NCBI GenBank assembly: GCA_019918135.1
Contig: WBZZ01000016.1
Span: forward strand, 1-64,000
Source of the DNA: Paulinella micropora
Lineage: Eukaryota > Cercozoa > Imbricatea > Euglyphida > Paulinellidae
Direction of reading: 5' to 3'
DNA: 64,000 bases
Shown: positions 39,041 through 49,134 of the stretch, piece after piece
Position numbering within the stretch: position 1 is the first letter of the stretch
Layout of the letters: each line of letters begins with the position of its first letter
Notes under the pieces: generated by a model
The model's database searches: none
What the model was told of the DNA's origin: nothing
The model's input: only the letters and a program-made list of their open reading frames with translations
Position numbers and translations under genes: made by a program

Positions 39041-39160
39041 AGAGACATCAAAGCTGCCAAGACGTACAGCTGCCAGTGGTGCGCCCTGCAGCACGGACGC
39101 GACATGAACGCCAGTCGCAACATCCTCTTGAGACTGCTACAGCCCGCTGGCGCGGGCTGA
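39041..39160 (+). mobile_element. TnpB/Fanzor-like transposase C-terminal tail
   Basis: A short frame ending at TGA 39158-39160 contains CQWC followed by HGRDMNASRNIL. This is the signature end of the RuvC-like nuclease of TnpB (IS607/IS605 family) and its eukaryotic relatives, Fanzor: a zinc-ribbon Cys pair and a catalytic Asp in R-D-x-N-A-x-R-N-I-L. Only about 39 residues remain; the first Cys pair, other RuvC motifs, and any serine recombinase partner are absent. IS607-type elements with TnpB are known in giant viruses of amoebae and algae. A similar very end (AGAG before TGA) is seen near 57670. Confidence 0.75.
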
Positions 39161-39238
39161 AGGGGGGCTCGGGGGGTTTTGCCCCCCGCTCTGAGAAGGG
39201 AGGGGGATGTGCCGCGTGCTGCCCTTTCTCCCTTGCAG

Positions 39239-39897
39239 CTGCCTGCCGGTCTCTGGAGGGGTTCACCTCTCTAAGACTTCAATCCAATCCGATTGTGCCT
39301 ACCTGCAAAGCTTTCGTGTCCCTAGCGCACCTGGAGTTTGCGGGTCTGTTGCGGGGTGCGGGGCCCGGGGCTACTACAGCTGCGCCACCTCCCGGCCCTC
39401 CGGCGGTTAGAGCTGACTAGGATAAACGTGATCAACGAGGAGGGGCTAGCCTGCGTGCTGCAGCTACACCAGCTCGAAAAGCTGGCCCTGTGCCCAGTTG
39501 ACGGAGGCGTGCCTGGCGGACATGTTGGCCTTACCGGCCCTCCGCGAACTGGACCTAACGGGTTGCGTGGGCCTCCGGGGCCCGGGACTGCCGGGCCTGC
39601 TGCCCCGGCTGCGCCAGCTCCAGTGCCTGAAGCTCACGCTCTCTGCCGCACTGCCTGGCCGACCTGCCGCTGGTGGGACTGCAGCTGGGGCCCTGCCCGG
39701 GCCTGCGCGGTGCGGACCTGGGCGCGCTCCGGGCCTGCTACTCGCTGCAGGAGCTGACGCTGCAAGGTTGCGAGCGCCTGGAGAGCATAGAGCCGCTGCG
39801 ACACTGCGCGGGGCTGCAGAAACTGCACCTCGGTGGGTATGGACGTCGCTGGCGCCTGGACGAACTGCAGCACGACGGCGAGCAGCTTAGCTACTAG
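39239..39897 (+). pseudogene. broken leucine-rich repeat gene 1
   Basis: LRR segments are spread over more than one frame: GFTSLRLQSN and AHLEFAGLL early, LRRLELTRINVINEEGLACV, ALRELDLTGCVGLRGPGLPG and LQELTLQGCERLESIEPL later. The pattern (L..L.L..C..) is the Cys-type LRR of FBXL proteins, like that in the intact gene at 59236. Its 5' end and any F-box are missing. TTTCTCCCTTGCAG just before it resembles a 3' splice site. At least two changes of frame make an intact product unlikely. Confidence 0.7.
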
Positions 39898-39972
39898 CGA
39901 GCGCGCGGCAGAAAGACCCCCAGACTCCACTATTTTTTTTAATGACAGTGAGCTCAGACTCCAATTTCTTTT

Positions 39973-40263
39973 TTAATGAAAGGACAGTTGCACACTCTTG
40001 TCGCTAGCATTCTTTCCGGGAGGCGACCGGCTGCTTACTTTGGCGACCGGCCCGCCTAGCGTGCGGGTGCAGGGCCGTCCGAGCTCGTTTTTAGGCGGCG
40101 TTTCTTGGCGGGCGGCTGTTCGAGCACGGCACACGCGTACGTAGTGAGTTGGTCGGTTGGGACTCTGCTTTGTAACAAGCTGAGGAGGGGGAGCCCTGCT
40201 CCCCCTAAGGCTTCTCTCCCCGCACCCTCTTAGTGCGCGGTTTTTCTTTCCGCGGGAAAACAT
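39973..40263 (-). CDS. small basic protein, doubtful
   Basis: A 96-codon frame from ATG 40263. It is rich in Arg, Lys, Ser and Pro (NRPTHYVRVCRARTAARQET, PVAKVSSRSPPGKNASDKSV), without membrane segment or motif. The start lies in TTTCTTTCCGCGGGAAAAC, the same sequence as in the right part of element F. The gene would end convergently with the broken LRR gene, with T-rich DNA between. A chance frame is possible. Confidence 0.35.
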   Translation of the reverse strand: MFSRGKKNRALRGCGERSLRGSRAPPPQLVTKQSPNRPTHYVRVCRARTAARQETPPKNELGRPCTRTLGGPVAKVSSRSPPGKNASDKSVQLSFH

Positions 40264-40439
40264 TTGATTTCCTTCGAACCCCGCGGCATCCGCCGCAGGG
40301 ACGTGCTAGAGCACAGTGCTCCGCTCCTAGTTTTCAGTGCCCAAGTGTAAGGCCGTCGAGCTTTAATTCAGCGTCAATTCTCTTCATCTCCTAATTCTCA
40401 GTGTGAAATATAAGACCTTGTCGAGTTTTAATTAAAGAA

Positions 40440-41375
40440 GACTTTTCTTGTACACCGGCGAAGCGCGCCCCTGCTCCTCCTTCCCTGCCTGTCCCCTCTG
40501 CAAGGATATGCGGAAACATCTGCGGGAATATGAAAAGTGGAACGCAACAATTTTTTTTGGAACGCGTTTGCACGCGCAAACAAGGGATGAGGGGAGGGGG
40601 GGAGGAATAAGCAGAGGACGAAGGTGAGAGGGGCGACGAAGGTGGGAGGGGCGATGAAAGTGAGAGGGGCGATGAAAGTGAGAGGGGCGACGAAAGTGAG
40701 AGGGGTGATGAGAGTGAGAGGGGCGACGAGAGTGAGAGGGAGGGCTACAACAGGTCTTCCTCACGGCGGCCCAGCCGAGCGTCTGTGTGGGATTTTCTTT
40801 TTGCGCAAGTAGATTTTGGCGCCAAATTGGCGCTTACGGCTGTTTCCCCGGGAAAGCTAAGACGTACTGCCCGGCTGGACCGTATCACGCACCCTACCTC
40901 CGGACGGCACAATTTGGCGCCAAATTTAGCAGGGGTCGTTCCGGCGGCTAGCAGAGAAATCGGACGCTTTCCCGTGGGGGAGAAACCCGCGGGCCTTTTA
41001 CTCACACAAAAATGTTTTTCGGCCCTCTCACCTTCCCTAGAGGCAGGGAGGTGCAGAGCAAAGGTGAGAGGGGCGACAAAGGCGAGAGGCGCGACAAAGG
41101 TGAGAGGGGCGACAAAGGTGAGAGGGGCGACGAAGGTGAGAGGGGCGACGAAAGTGAGAGGGGCGACGAGAGTGAGAGGGGCGACGAGAGTGAGAGGGAG
41201 GGCTACAACAGGTCTTCCTCACGGCGGCCCAGCCGAGCGTCTGTGTGGGATTTTCTTTTTGCGCAAGTAGATTTTGGCGCCAAATCGGCGCTTACGGCTG
41301 TTTCCCCGGGAAGTCTCAGACGTACTGCCCGGCTAGACCGTATCACGTCCAAAATTTGACCATATCGCGCCCCGC
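40440..41375. repeat. E2F-like palindrome cluster III (two units)
   Basis: Palindromes at 40815, 40913 and 41273. Minisatellites at 40616-40742 (7 copies) and 41056-41202 (8 copies). Shares the leading block with clusters I, II and IV and its end (element F right-end sequence, A module, coding fragment) with cluster II. Confidence 0.8.
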
Positions 41376-41472
41376 GGGAGAGTATAAAAAAGAGAATTTA
41401 CGCTGAATTAAAAGCTCGACAAAATCTTGAAGTTTGGCACTGAATAATAATATGGCACTGAATTTGCGCGCA

Positions 41473-41547
41473 AAGGTTTGGGAAACTTACTCGAAAGTCT
41501 ACAAGGGGGCTTGCTGGTACGTGCATGGGCTCAAGTCTACAGGTTAG
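41473..41547 (+). other. second copy of the 24-codon fragment
   Basis: Same as 38891-38965 with three substitutions, followed by the same GTTAGACTCAAATTAAAA and TTTCCCTGCTCCTTGAGCC. Confidence 0.4.
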
Positions 41548-43224
41548 ACTCAAATTAAAAAGCTTTCCCTGCTCCTTGAGCCCCCTGTTCTTTGAGCCCC
41601 CCGGGCTCAGGGGGCTCAAGGAGAGGGAAGAGGAAAAAAAGGGGGGGGGGCGCCCCCCCCCTCTCTCTGCAAGATCTGTGGAAAAGAATTTTTTTTAGAG
41701 CGCGTTTGCACGCGCTCTGAGGAGGGACGAGAGGAGGGGGGAGTAGCATGGGACAAGAGAAACAGAGGGACGAGAGGGAGGACGAGGGGAAGCACACCCC
41801 GTCCCCTTCTTGTCCCCCCTTCCTCTTCCTCCCTCGTTCCCTCCCCCCCCCCCCCATCTGTTCCCTCTGTTGTCGGGCAAAAAAAATTTTCTCCTCTTTT
41901 CATATTTTTCTGACCTTGCGCACGGTGGCCGAGCCACGGCACGGACGGGACGCCGTCGGGGTAGTGAGGCTTTTGTCCTCCTGGCACATTGACCAGGGGG
42001 CAGTACCATCCGCCGCAGGTTCGTGCTGGAGCGCAGTGCTCCGCTTCTAGTTTTCAGTGCCCAAGTGTAAGGCCGTCGAGCTTTAATTCAGCGTTCAATT
42101 CTCTCTATCTCCTAATTCTCAGTGTCAGATATAAGACCTTGTCGAGTTTTAGAAAAAGGGCGCGGGAAGGCTAAGACATACTGCCCGGCTGGACCATATC
42201 ACGCACCCTACCTCCGGACGGCACAATTTGGCGCCAAATTTAGCAAGGGCCGTTCCGGAGGCTAGCAGAGAAATCGGACGTTTTTTCGCGGGGAGAAACC
42301 CGCGGGCCTTTTACTCGCACGAAAATGTTTTTCGGCCCTCTCACCTTCCCTAGAGGCAGGGAGGTGCAGAGCAAAGAAGAGCGGGGCGACAAAGGTAGTC
42401 ATTTTTCAAACCCTCCCTTGAGCGGCTCAAGGAGCAGGGGAGGGGAAGGATGAATGGCGCAGAAGCTACAAACAAACTAAATACATGCAACGCTTAGTTT
42501 TTAGTGCCAAGATTAAAAGTTTGTCAAGGATTGTTCTTTTATTAATCTTTTTTGTAAAATTCTTAGCGCGCCTCTGCCCTCTCCTCTATCTTCCGTTCCC
42601 TGTTCTCCGACGGGGACTAAGACAATCCGTGCTCCCTCCTCCCCTCTGCCTCTTCCCTCTCTTTCTCCTAGTTCTCAGTGCCAAGTGTATGACCGTCGAG
42701 CTTTAATTCAGCGTAAATTGTATCCTTTTCTTGGCGCCAAACTGTGCGCTTTTTGATTTTTTTAAATTTTATTATTAGAATCGCGAGCGAGGGCAGGGGC
42801 GCGGAGTGAAGGGGAGCAAAAATGAAAGAAATTTTGTTGGGAGACCGCAGATGGGGAGGGGGCGCCCCCCCCCCCTCCCCTTTTTCTTTTTCCCTCCCCC
42901 TGAGCCCCCTGAGCCCGGGGGGCTCAAAGAACAGAGGAAGGGCAAGGGGGGAGAACCTACCAAAAAAAATGAAACGCTTCAACTAAGCGTCCCCCCCCCC
43001 CAACGCCGGGCGTCCCCCCCCCCTTTGTTTCTCCCATGTCGAGACTCCTGCTGAAGGTACATTTTTCTGGTACTTTCTTGACTTTCCCTGCCCTTTTTTC
43101 TCCCGCTCCCTGTTTTAAGATGGAGCGGGGGGACTAAGGCAATTCGTGCTCTCTCCCTCCGCTGCTTCTCCTTTTCCCTCTTTTAGTTTTCAGTGCCAAG
43201 TGCAAGACTTTGTCGAGCTTTAAT
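41548..43224. repeat. repeat mosaic with half cluster unit
   Basis: C hairpins (41583-41615, 42900-42932), G-tract/C-tract palindromes (41640-41662, 42855-42880), E block (41665-41730), inverted D module (41917-42060), inverted A modules (about 42085, 42707), half a cluster unit (42160-42400, palindrome at 42227-42238), inverted G modules (about 42455-42490, 42950-42985) and an element F start (43036-43080). No gene supported. Confidence 0.65.
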
Positions 43225-43700
43225 TTACTAGAACACCTCGAAGTGCGGGGTTGTTCCAAAGTTGAAGGCCCGGGGCTAGGGCATTTGCGCCACCTCGGCT
43301 CCCTCCGGCGGCTGGCGCTGACCACCTTTACCAACATCAGCCAAGAGGGGATAGAATACGGCATCAACCTGTCCCCCCTGCGGGGCTGTCGGATTTCCAG
43401 GCCCTCCGCGAACTGGATCTGTCTAGTTGCCGGCATATCGAAGGAGCGGGCCTGCCAGGCTTGCTAAAGCTTGGCCAGCTCCGAAGTCTCAAGATTATGG
43501 TCTCGGCCGCCGACGCAGCGGTGCTACGCATACTAACCTGCTTACCACTCGTAGGTTTGGCACTTTGGGAATGCCCGGGCCTAGCCAGCGCGGACCTGAG
43601 CACACTACGGCTGTGTTTGTCGCTGCGAGTACGAACCCATCGACTGAGGGGTAGATCAAGCCGTCGTCATACCTGTCGGTGCTGCACCACACTACCAGTT
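43225..43700 (+). pseudogene. broken leucine-rich repeat gene 2
   Basis: LRR pieces in more than one frame: LEHLEVRGCSKVEGPGLGHL, LRRLALTTFTNISQEG, CRHIEGAGL-type and GQLRSLKIMVSAADAA, GLALWECPGLASADLSTL. They match the style of the broken copy at 39239 (same SADL/GADL motif), so the two are paralogs. It begins directly in an inverted A module that replaced the 5' end. Not expected to make a full protein. Confidence 0.7.
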
Positions 43701-43949
43701 GGGGGTAGGGTTGCCGCTGCTAACCAAAATTCGTCACACTAGAACCAAAAAAAAAATCCGGCTGCCTAGCCCCTCCCCCCCCCCACTCCACCCCTACCCC
43801 CCGGGGGAGGAGAAGGGAGGAGGGAGGGAGAGGGAAACCCTTTCCCTCCCTTCCCTCTCCCCCCTTTTTTTGCTTGCTTGTTTTTGTGTTCCGCCTTTTT
43901 TGCAACCACGTAAAAAAGTGTAGTTTCTTTTCTTCTTGCTCTAGAGAAA

Positions 43950-44429
43950 ATGACCTCAGCCTCGCTCGCTAAAAAGATTGCTCGGTACAGGCGGGCGGCC
44001 GCGCGAGGTAACGCCCGGGCCCAATGCTACATCGGGCTTTTATACTACGTGGGCACGGGCGTGGCCCAGGATTTTACCCTAGCAGTGCAGTGGTTTACTA
44101 TGGCAGCTACGCAGGGCGACGCACCCGCTCAGTACATGCTCGCTGCCTGTTACCAGAGGGGCCAGGGCGTGGCAGAGGATACCGCCCAAACCCTGGAGTG
44201 GTACGGGCGAGCAGCCGCGCAGAACCACAGGGGCGCCCTGCGGATGTTGGGCATCGCGTATTATTTTGGTCGCATCGTGCCCCAAAACCGCGCTACGGCC
44301 AGGGAGTGGTTCATGCGAGCGGCCGAGCAGGGCGACGCCAGGGCCCTGCAGTGGCTCGCCAGGAAGGGCATGGCCCAGAATCCCGACACGCAGCAAGCAG
44401 GCCCTCCCGCCAGACTCTGTAAAAGATAG
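43950..44429 (+). CDS. Sel1-repeat protein
   Basis: A 159-aa protein from ATG 43950, the first ATG after an A/T-rich leader. It consists of four Sel1-like (TPR-related) repeats at about 11-45, 46-81, 82-117 and 118-150, each with the signature A..LG..Y..G.GV..D...A..W...AA.QG.A.AQ (for example YIGLLYYVGTGVAQDFTLAV). The third and fourth repeats are slightly decayed. Sel1 repeats build a curved scaffold for protein binding; no enzyme domain or signal peptide is present, so a cytosolic adaptor is expected. TTTATTA directly follows the stop. Confidence 0.9.
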   Translation: MTSASLAKKIARYRRAAARGNARAQCYIGLLYYVGTGVAQDFTLAVQWFTMAATQGDAPAQYMLAACYQRGQGVAEDTAQTLEWYGRAAAQNHRGALRMLGIAYYFGRIVPQNRATAREWFMRAAEQGDARALQWLARKGMAQNPDTQQAGPPARLCKR

Positions 44430-45398
44430 ATTTATTACTCTTCTTCCGGAGCTGAGTTGGAGTAGTCCTACTAACTCTCCCACCCCCCAGCTACAATGTA
44501 ACAGCTAACGCCTCCGCGAAAGGACAGGGACAGCAAGCGTCCCCTAAGAGTGAGCCCCGACTAAAAGCCTGGAAGCTGATTAGAAGGTTCTGTCCGTATC
44601 ACGCCTCCCGTGTTTCGGCCATATCACACGTGTGGATGTGGCAAAAGACAATTTGTTTTTTTTTCTTTCTTGAAACGATTTAATAAAAGTCTTTTATTAG
44701 GAACAATGATCTCCACTTCTTTGTCGATTCGCCAGTTAGCGGCTCTGACGACGCCGTCGGGGGTTGTGAGGCCCTTGTCCACCTGGTACAATGACCACTG
44801 CTCATTCTGCCTCTCCCCTCTTCCCTCCCTGAACCTGCCTCTTTCCTCTCCTTCTTCTAGTTCTCAGTGCCAGAATTAAAGCCTTGTCGTGAATTTTTTT
44901 TAATTTTAATTAAAAAAACTTTTTTGCTGATTTCATGTTTGCGCGGCCGGGGTTCAACGGTGCAGTGTCCTAGTTTTCAGTGCCAACATTAAAATTTTGT
45001 CAGAATATTGTTTTAATTTTTCCTTGCTCGTCTGTTTATTTGGTTGTCGAGCAAGAAAAATCCTGATTTCAAATTCTTCATAATTTTCAGACCTTGCGTG
45101 TGCACGGTGGCCGAGCCATAGCCTCCGACAGGGCGCCGTCAAGGGTCGTTGTCCGCCGCCCATCCTTTTTCGGGCACACCCCCCCCCCTCCCATCAAAAA
45201 TCTTTCGGGCAAACATCCCCTCGCGAGAGGCCGGGGGGCGGGGAAGGAAGGGAGGGAGAGAATAAGTGGGGAGGAGGGGGGGGGGACGCCTCCCCCCCTC
45301 CCTCTCTCCCCCTCCTCCCCCTTTCACCCCTGTCCCCTCTGGACAAGTCTGCCCAGCTTTGGCGCACCAACAAGTCCTTTGCGCACTTTTCTAGCCAA
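44430..45398. other. intergenic region with degraded modules
   Basis: Contains an element F end fragment (CGTATCACGCC...GGCCATATCACACG, 44596-44633), AT-rich TTTAATAAAAGTCTTTTATTAG (44677-44700), a degraded D module (44738-44800), an inverted A/B module (44860-44890), and a G-tract/C-tract palindrome (45275-45300). Nothing protein-like. Confidence 0.5.
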
Positions 45399-45980
45399 AT
45401 GGCCGGTTATGACGAGGCTTGGGTGAACGAGGCCGAAACCAAGGACCTGCTGTGTACGATTTGCCTGTGCGTGGCACGCGACATAGTGCAGCACGGCTGC
45501 GGTGCCTCGTTCTGCGATTTCTGCTTCAAGCAAAATCAAGCGGCTGGGCGCCCCTGCGCCAACTGCCGGGGGCCCGCCGACGCGGCGGCCGCCAACCGCG
45601 ATCGCCTCGCGGTGCAGAACCTCACGATCCGCTGCCCGTCCAACTGCGGCGCCACCCTCCGCCTCGGAGACAAGGAAAAACACTTGGCAGACAAGTGCCC
45701 TGCCCTCGGGACCAAGGTTGCTGCACCTAAAAACGCGTATGTCTGGATTAACATGTATGATAGTAAGATTCGGGGTGCCGCCACCTTATTCCAAAAAGAT
45801 GTAGGCGCCGCCGCTGTCTGCGATCCGCAGTGCGGTACAAATTATGGCAATAGAATGACTTACAGTAACGTGGTTGGCAAGGCTTGCGGTTACTGTGCTA
45901 TGGATGCGGCAGGCCGCAAAGGCTGGGAGTACATAGGGGAGACCGGACAATATTGGCATGCCATGTGCAAGCAACTCTAG
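45399..45980 (+). CDS. RING and TRAF-type zinc-finger protein
   Basis: A 193-aa protein from ATG 45399. RING finger at about 19-56: C19-x2-C22, Cys34 after QHGC, C39-x2-C42, C53-x2-C56 (LCTICLCVARDIVQHGCG, FCDFC, PCANC). A TRAF-type zinc finger follows (C79, C83, H95, C100: RCPSNCGATLRLGDKEKH). The C-terminal 90 residues carry further Cys (CDPQCG, CGYC, MCKQL) and may bind another zinc. A RING-TRAF pair usually makes an E3 ubiquitin ligase, like eukaryotic and giant-virus RING proteins; the target is unknown. The later part has no coiled coil or MATH domain, unlike complete TRAFs. Confidence 0.85.
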   Translation: MAGYDEAWVNEAETKDLLCTICLCVARDIVQHGCGASFCDFCFKQNQAAGRPCANCRGPADAAAANRDRLAVQNLTIRCPSNCGATLRLGDKEKHLADKCPALGTKVAAPKNAYVWINMYDSKIRGAATLFQKDVGAAAVCDPQCGTNYGNRMTYSNVVGKACGYCAMDAAGRKGWEYIGETGQYWHAMCKQL

Positions 45981-47031
45981 ACCTTTGCTGCAGGTGTCAA
46001 GCAATACTAGATGCCGCATATCTTTTCGCACTTCTCAGACTAAATAGTTTAACAAATGGGAATTAAGAGAGACACCCAGGTGCAAACCCCCCTCGTACAG
46101 GAACAAGTGAATCTCAGAAACATTTTTATTTAAAAAAAAAACAAAATGTGGTAGGCTGGGTTTGATTGGAGGGCAGAGAGGAATGATTGGGGGCACGCAA
46201 AGAAGCGCCGGGGCCGTACGTTAATACTGATTTGACACCGGCGAAGCGCGCCCCTGAGAACAGGCTTTTGTTGGCGCAGGTTGATTCCGTGGTGGTTGAG
46301 GAGGAGGAGGAGACCCTCCCCCCTTGCCCGTCTGTTTATTTGGTTGTCGAGCAAAAGAATTTTTTTTCCTGATTTATTTCAAATTTTTCATATTTCCGCG
46401 GGTCTTGCGCACGGTGGCCGAGCCATAGCTCCGACAGGGCGCCGTCAAGGGTCGTTGTCCGCCGCCAATCCTTTTTTCCCGTCCCCCGTTTTCCCTCCCC
46501 CTCCTCTCTTTTCCGCACGCCACCCTGGACATGCCTGCCTAGCTTGGCACAGCAACAATTCCTTGGTACACCTTTCTTCCCCTGGAAAACAGACCTCGTT
46601 TTGGGCGGATTGCCATGAACTTTTTTTAAATTTTGTACAAATTGTAGCACACCCCTGCCTTCAGCCTTAAGTGTAGGACTTTGTCGAGTTTTAATTAAAA
46701 AACTTTCTTGTTAATTTCATATGACACGATGGCCAAGCCATAGCACCGACGAAGCGCAGTCGGGGATCGTGAGGCTCTTGACCATCGCCCATCCATCCGC
46801 CGCAAGGCTGCACGCGCACGGCGGCCGAGCCGTAGCACCGACATGACGCCGTCGGGGTCGTGAGGCACTTGTCCACCGCCCAACCTTTTCGGGCACTCTT
46901 CCCCTCGGGCGCGCAAGCAAAGAAAGTATTAAATTTGTTTTTTATTAAAAAAAAGTAGACATCGCAAGGAATAGTGAAGATACCAAGATTGGATTGAAAT
47001 CTTGGCGTTTTAGAGCTCGCCCGCGCCAAGC
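45981..47031. other. intergenic region with decayed D-type repeats
   Basis: An A-rich patch follows the RING gene. Later come CACCGGCGAAGCGCGC (46238), diverged D modules (46400-46480, 46730-46880), a B/A-like inverted module (46660-46700) and TTTTTTATTAAAAAAAAG (46940-46956). These copies are more diverged than elsewhere, hence older. No gene. Confidence 0.5.
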
Positions 47032-47226
47032 ATGCACGGCGCCGCTCGCTCCCCTATTGGATTTTGGATTAGCCAAAACACCGCTCTGCTGCGTAAACGG
47101 CTCAAGTTAACGGTAGAGGGCCAAACGTACTACTCTTCGTACCAGCACAATTGCTTGGTGTACGAAGCTGCCTGTCAAGGCTGTAATCGTCCCAAAAAAA
47201 ACACAAAAAGCTCAAAACTATTGTAG
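47032..47226 (+). CDS. small unrecognised protein
   Basis: A 64-aa frame from ATG 47032. Natural composition (GFWISQNTALLRKRLKLTVE, TYYSSYQHNCLVYEAACQGC) with three Cys near the end and a basic tail (RPKKNTKSSK). TTTTTTAATAAAAATTTTG 30-50 bp past the stop is a plausible 3' signal. It might also be the start of a longer lost gene. Confidence 0.5.
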   Translation: MHGAARSPIGFWISQNTALLRKRLKLTVEGQTYYSSYQHNCLVYEAACQGCNRPKKNTKSSKLL

Positions 47227-48280
47227 GTAGTTAGCATTTTTATCAAGAATCTTCCTCTTTTTTAATAAAAATTTTGTTGCAGTTCTTGGCGCCCCACTCC
47301 AGCCATGCTTCTTTCTTCTCCCTTTCTTAGGGCTAAGAAAAAGTCTGTCCATTTCTGTCCCATTTGTCTAACTTATCAAGCGTCACAAATCAAAACATTC
47401 AAATCTTGTTCCTTTGCCAGTGGCATGCTCATAGGAAGATCACTTGGCTCTATGAACTCTGTCTTGACAACAAGCTAAATCTAAGCCATCCGACGAGTGA
47501 CTTCTCCAATGAGGCGGTGCACTCTCTGGGACAAGAAAGCATGGCCCTCCGGACCGAGCCCACCGACCTTGGTACAGCCAAAGCTTGTAGCATCAAGGCG
47601 CAATTTCTTTTTTTTCGACACCAGCAGAACCGGCCCCTAATACGGACACTTTCGATTCACGTTTATTGAATTGAAAATGGATAAACGTTAATCGAAAGTG
47701 GTAAATACCGACACCAAACTGGGCTGCAGCCTGCGCGCCGAGCCGCGGGTCGTGCGCGGGCGAACGAGGTTTTGCTTATATCTGTGCTTTAGGGGGAAGA
47801 CGGTAGTTGGCGGCAGCGCCAGTTACTGCAAAGGGGGGGGGGGGGGGCGAGGACGCACTGACTTTGGGCTGGGCCGTCGCTCTAGGTTTTTCCGAGGTGC
47901 TCGTGGGTGCGCCCCTGACACCGCCTCTGACAGTCGACCCTGGAACAACTGCTTGGTCTGACAGTGTCTATTTGCCGCTGCTTGTGTTTTGTGGCTTTGT
48001 TTTGCAACCATACGTTAAGAAGCGCATAGGGCAACCCTTGAGCTCATGCAAAGACCTTCGAAAAGTCACGTAGCGCTCGCTGCCCCAGCTCAAACAAATA
48101 CTTTTTTTTTAATAAAAGCTCGAACAGGTCCCACTCACTCGGCGGTGTAGAACTAAGAACTATCTTCGATCCAGCCTCTTTCCTGTCTGTTGCTCCTAGC
48201 TTTTTAGCGTCCCCCAGTGTAACACAGTCGAGCCATGGTGTGCCAATATACTTTGTTGGCCAGTGCCGCTAGCGTAAGGA
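47227..48280. other. intergenic region with possible small membrane ORF
   Basis: A plus frame at about 47807-48073 reads WAVALGFSEVLVGAPL and a membrane-like VYLPLLVFCGFVLQPYVKKR, but it has no ATG and crosses a 14-base G-tract. The inverted repeat GAAAGT/ATTGAATT near 47650-47697 flanks a break in composition. TTTTTTTTAATAAAAGCTCG is at 48101. Not enough to call a gene. Confidence 0.35.
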
Positions 48281-48538
48281 TCACACGCAGGGCAGGCAGC
48301 GTAGTACGCTGCCTGCGGATTGGTCGTTGTCGAGAGGAAACGCGTGCCACTGTAAAGCTAAGTCGCCGTATTTGACTCCGCTTGCCACGTAATGGAAGAT
48401 TTCCTCAGCATGCTCTTGAGAGCAAGACAGAAAGATAGCAATGCAGTCGACGATGCAGTACACTCCGTGACATTGGCGTGCGTCCTTGAATTGTGCGGGG
48501 CCTAAGCCCAGCGCGGAATCTTGAGACTTAGCCTGCAT
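48281..48538 (-). CDS. small unrecognised protein
   Basis: An 85-aa protein from ATG 48538. Natural composition with seven Cys (CHGVYCIVDCIAIFLSCS, then VLRCLPCV) and a mixed helix/strand pattern (EEIFHYVASGVKYGDLALQW). No signal peptide; the Cys could bind metal. Unknown family. Confidence 0.6.
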   Translation of the reverse strand: MQAKSQDSALGLGPAQFKDARQCHGVYCIVDCIAIFLSCSQEHAEEIFHYVASGVKYGDLALQWHAFPLDNDQSAGSVLRCLPCV

Positions 48539-48560
48539 TTTGTAGCGTGTGCGCGCCCGG

Positions 48561-48695
48561 TTAGTCGCGCCAAGGCGCTGCGCGCCAGAGCTGCCAGGCA
48601 GCGTTTTCGGGCCGCGGGTTGGTTGGCCAGGCGGGATAGTCGGGTGGGGGGCTAGGCCACTTCTTGGGCTTGCCCTTGCGCTTCTTCTTGAACAT
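48561..48695 (-). CDS. very small basic protein, doubtful
   Basis: A 44-codon frame from ATG 48695: a lysine-rich start (FKKKRKGKPKKW) followed by Pro/Trp-rich sequence (PSPPPDYPAWPTNPRPENAA). Reads naturally and lies just upstream of the 85-aa gene on the same strand, 22 bp away, so it could be the remains of a longer protein. Low support. Confidence 0.35.
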   Translation of the reverse strand: MFKKKRKGKPKKWPSPPPDYPAWPTNPRPENAAWQLWRAAPWRD

Positions 48696-49134
48696 GACCA
48701 ACGTGGGTGCCGGGCACAGCGTCAAAATGTGCCGCCCACGTCGTTGTAGGCGTGGGTTGCGTTTAGGGGGGAAGGGAGAACAAGACAGATAGTGCTTGAT
48801 CCTTCCCCTCCCTTTCTCTCCCCGCCCCCTTTCTTTTTTTCTTCTCTCTCCCTGAGCCCGCCTGAGCCCGGGGGAGGAAGGCTCAAAGAACACAGGAAGG
48901 ACAAGGGGGGGGGGGGGGGAGAAGAGTGCAGAAGCCACCAAAAAATGCACGAAACGCCTTCACTAAGCCACCCCGCCCCTCTCCCTCTCTCAGTTCTCAG
49001 TAGCAAGTGTACGACTTTGTCGAGCTTTAATTCAGCGTATTTCACACTTTCTTGGTGTTCCCTCTCCCCTGCCCCTTCCCTCTCTCTAGTTCTCAGTGCC
49101 AAGATTACAACTTTGTCAAGGATTCTTTTATTGC
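48696..49134. repeat. repeat mosaic
   Basis: C hairpin-like sequence (48850-48895), inverted G module (48928-48965), inverted A module (about 48985-49050) and inverted B module (about 49085-49135). No gene. Confidence 0.55.

Noticed and set aside
40616-41202. CRISPR-like array
   Set aside because: Repeats are directly tandem at 18 bp with no unique spacers.
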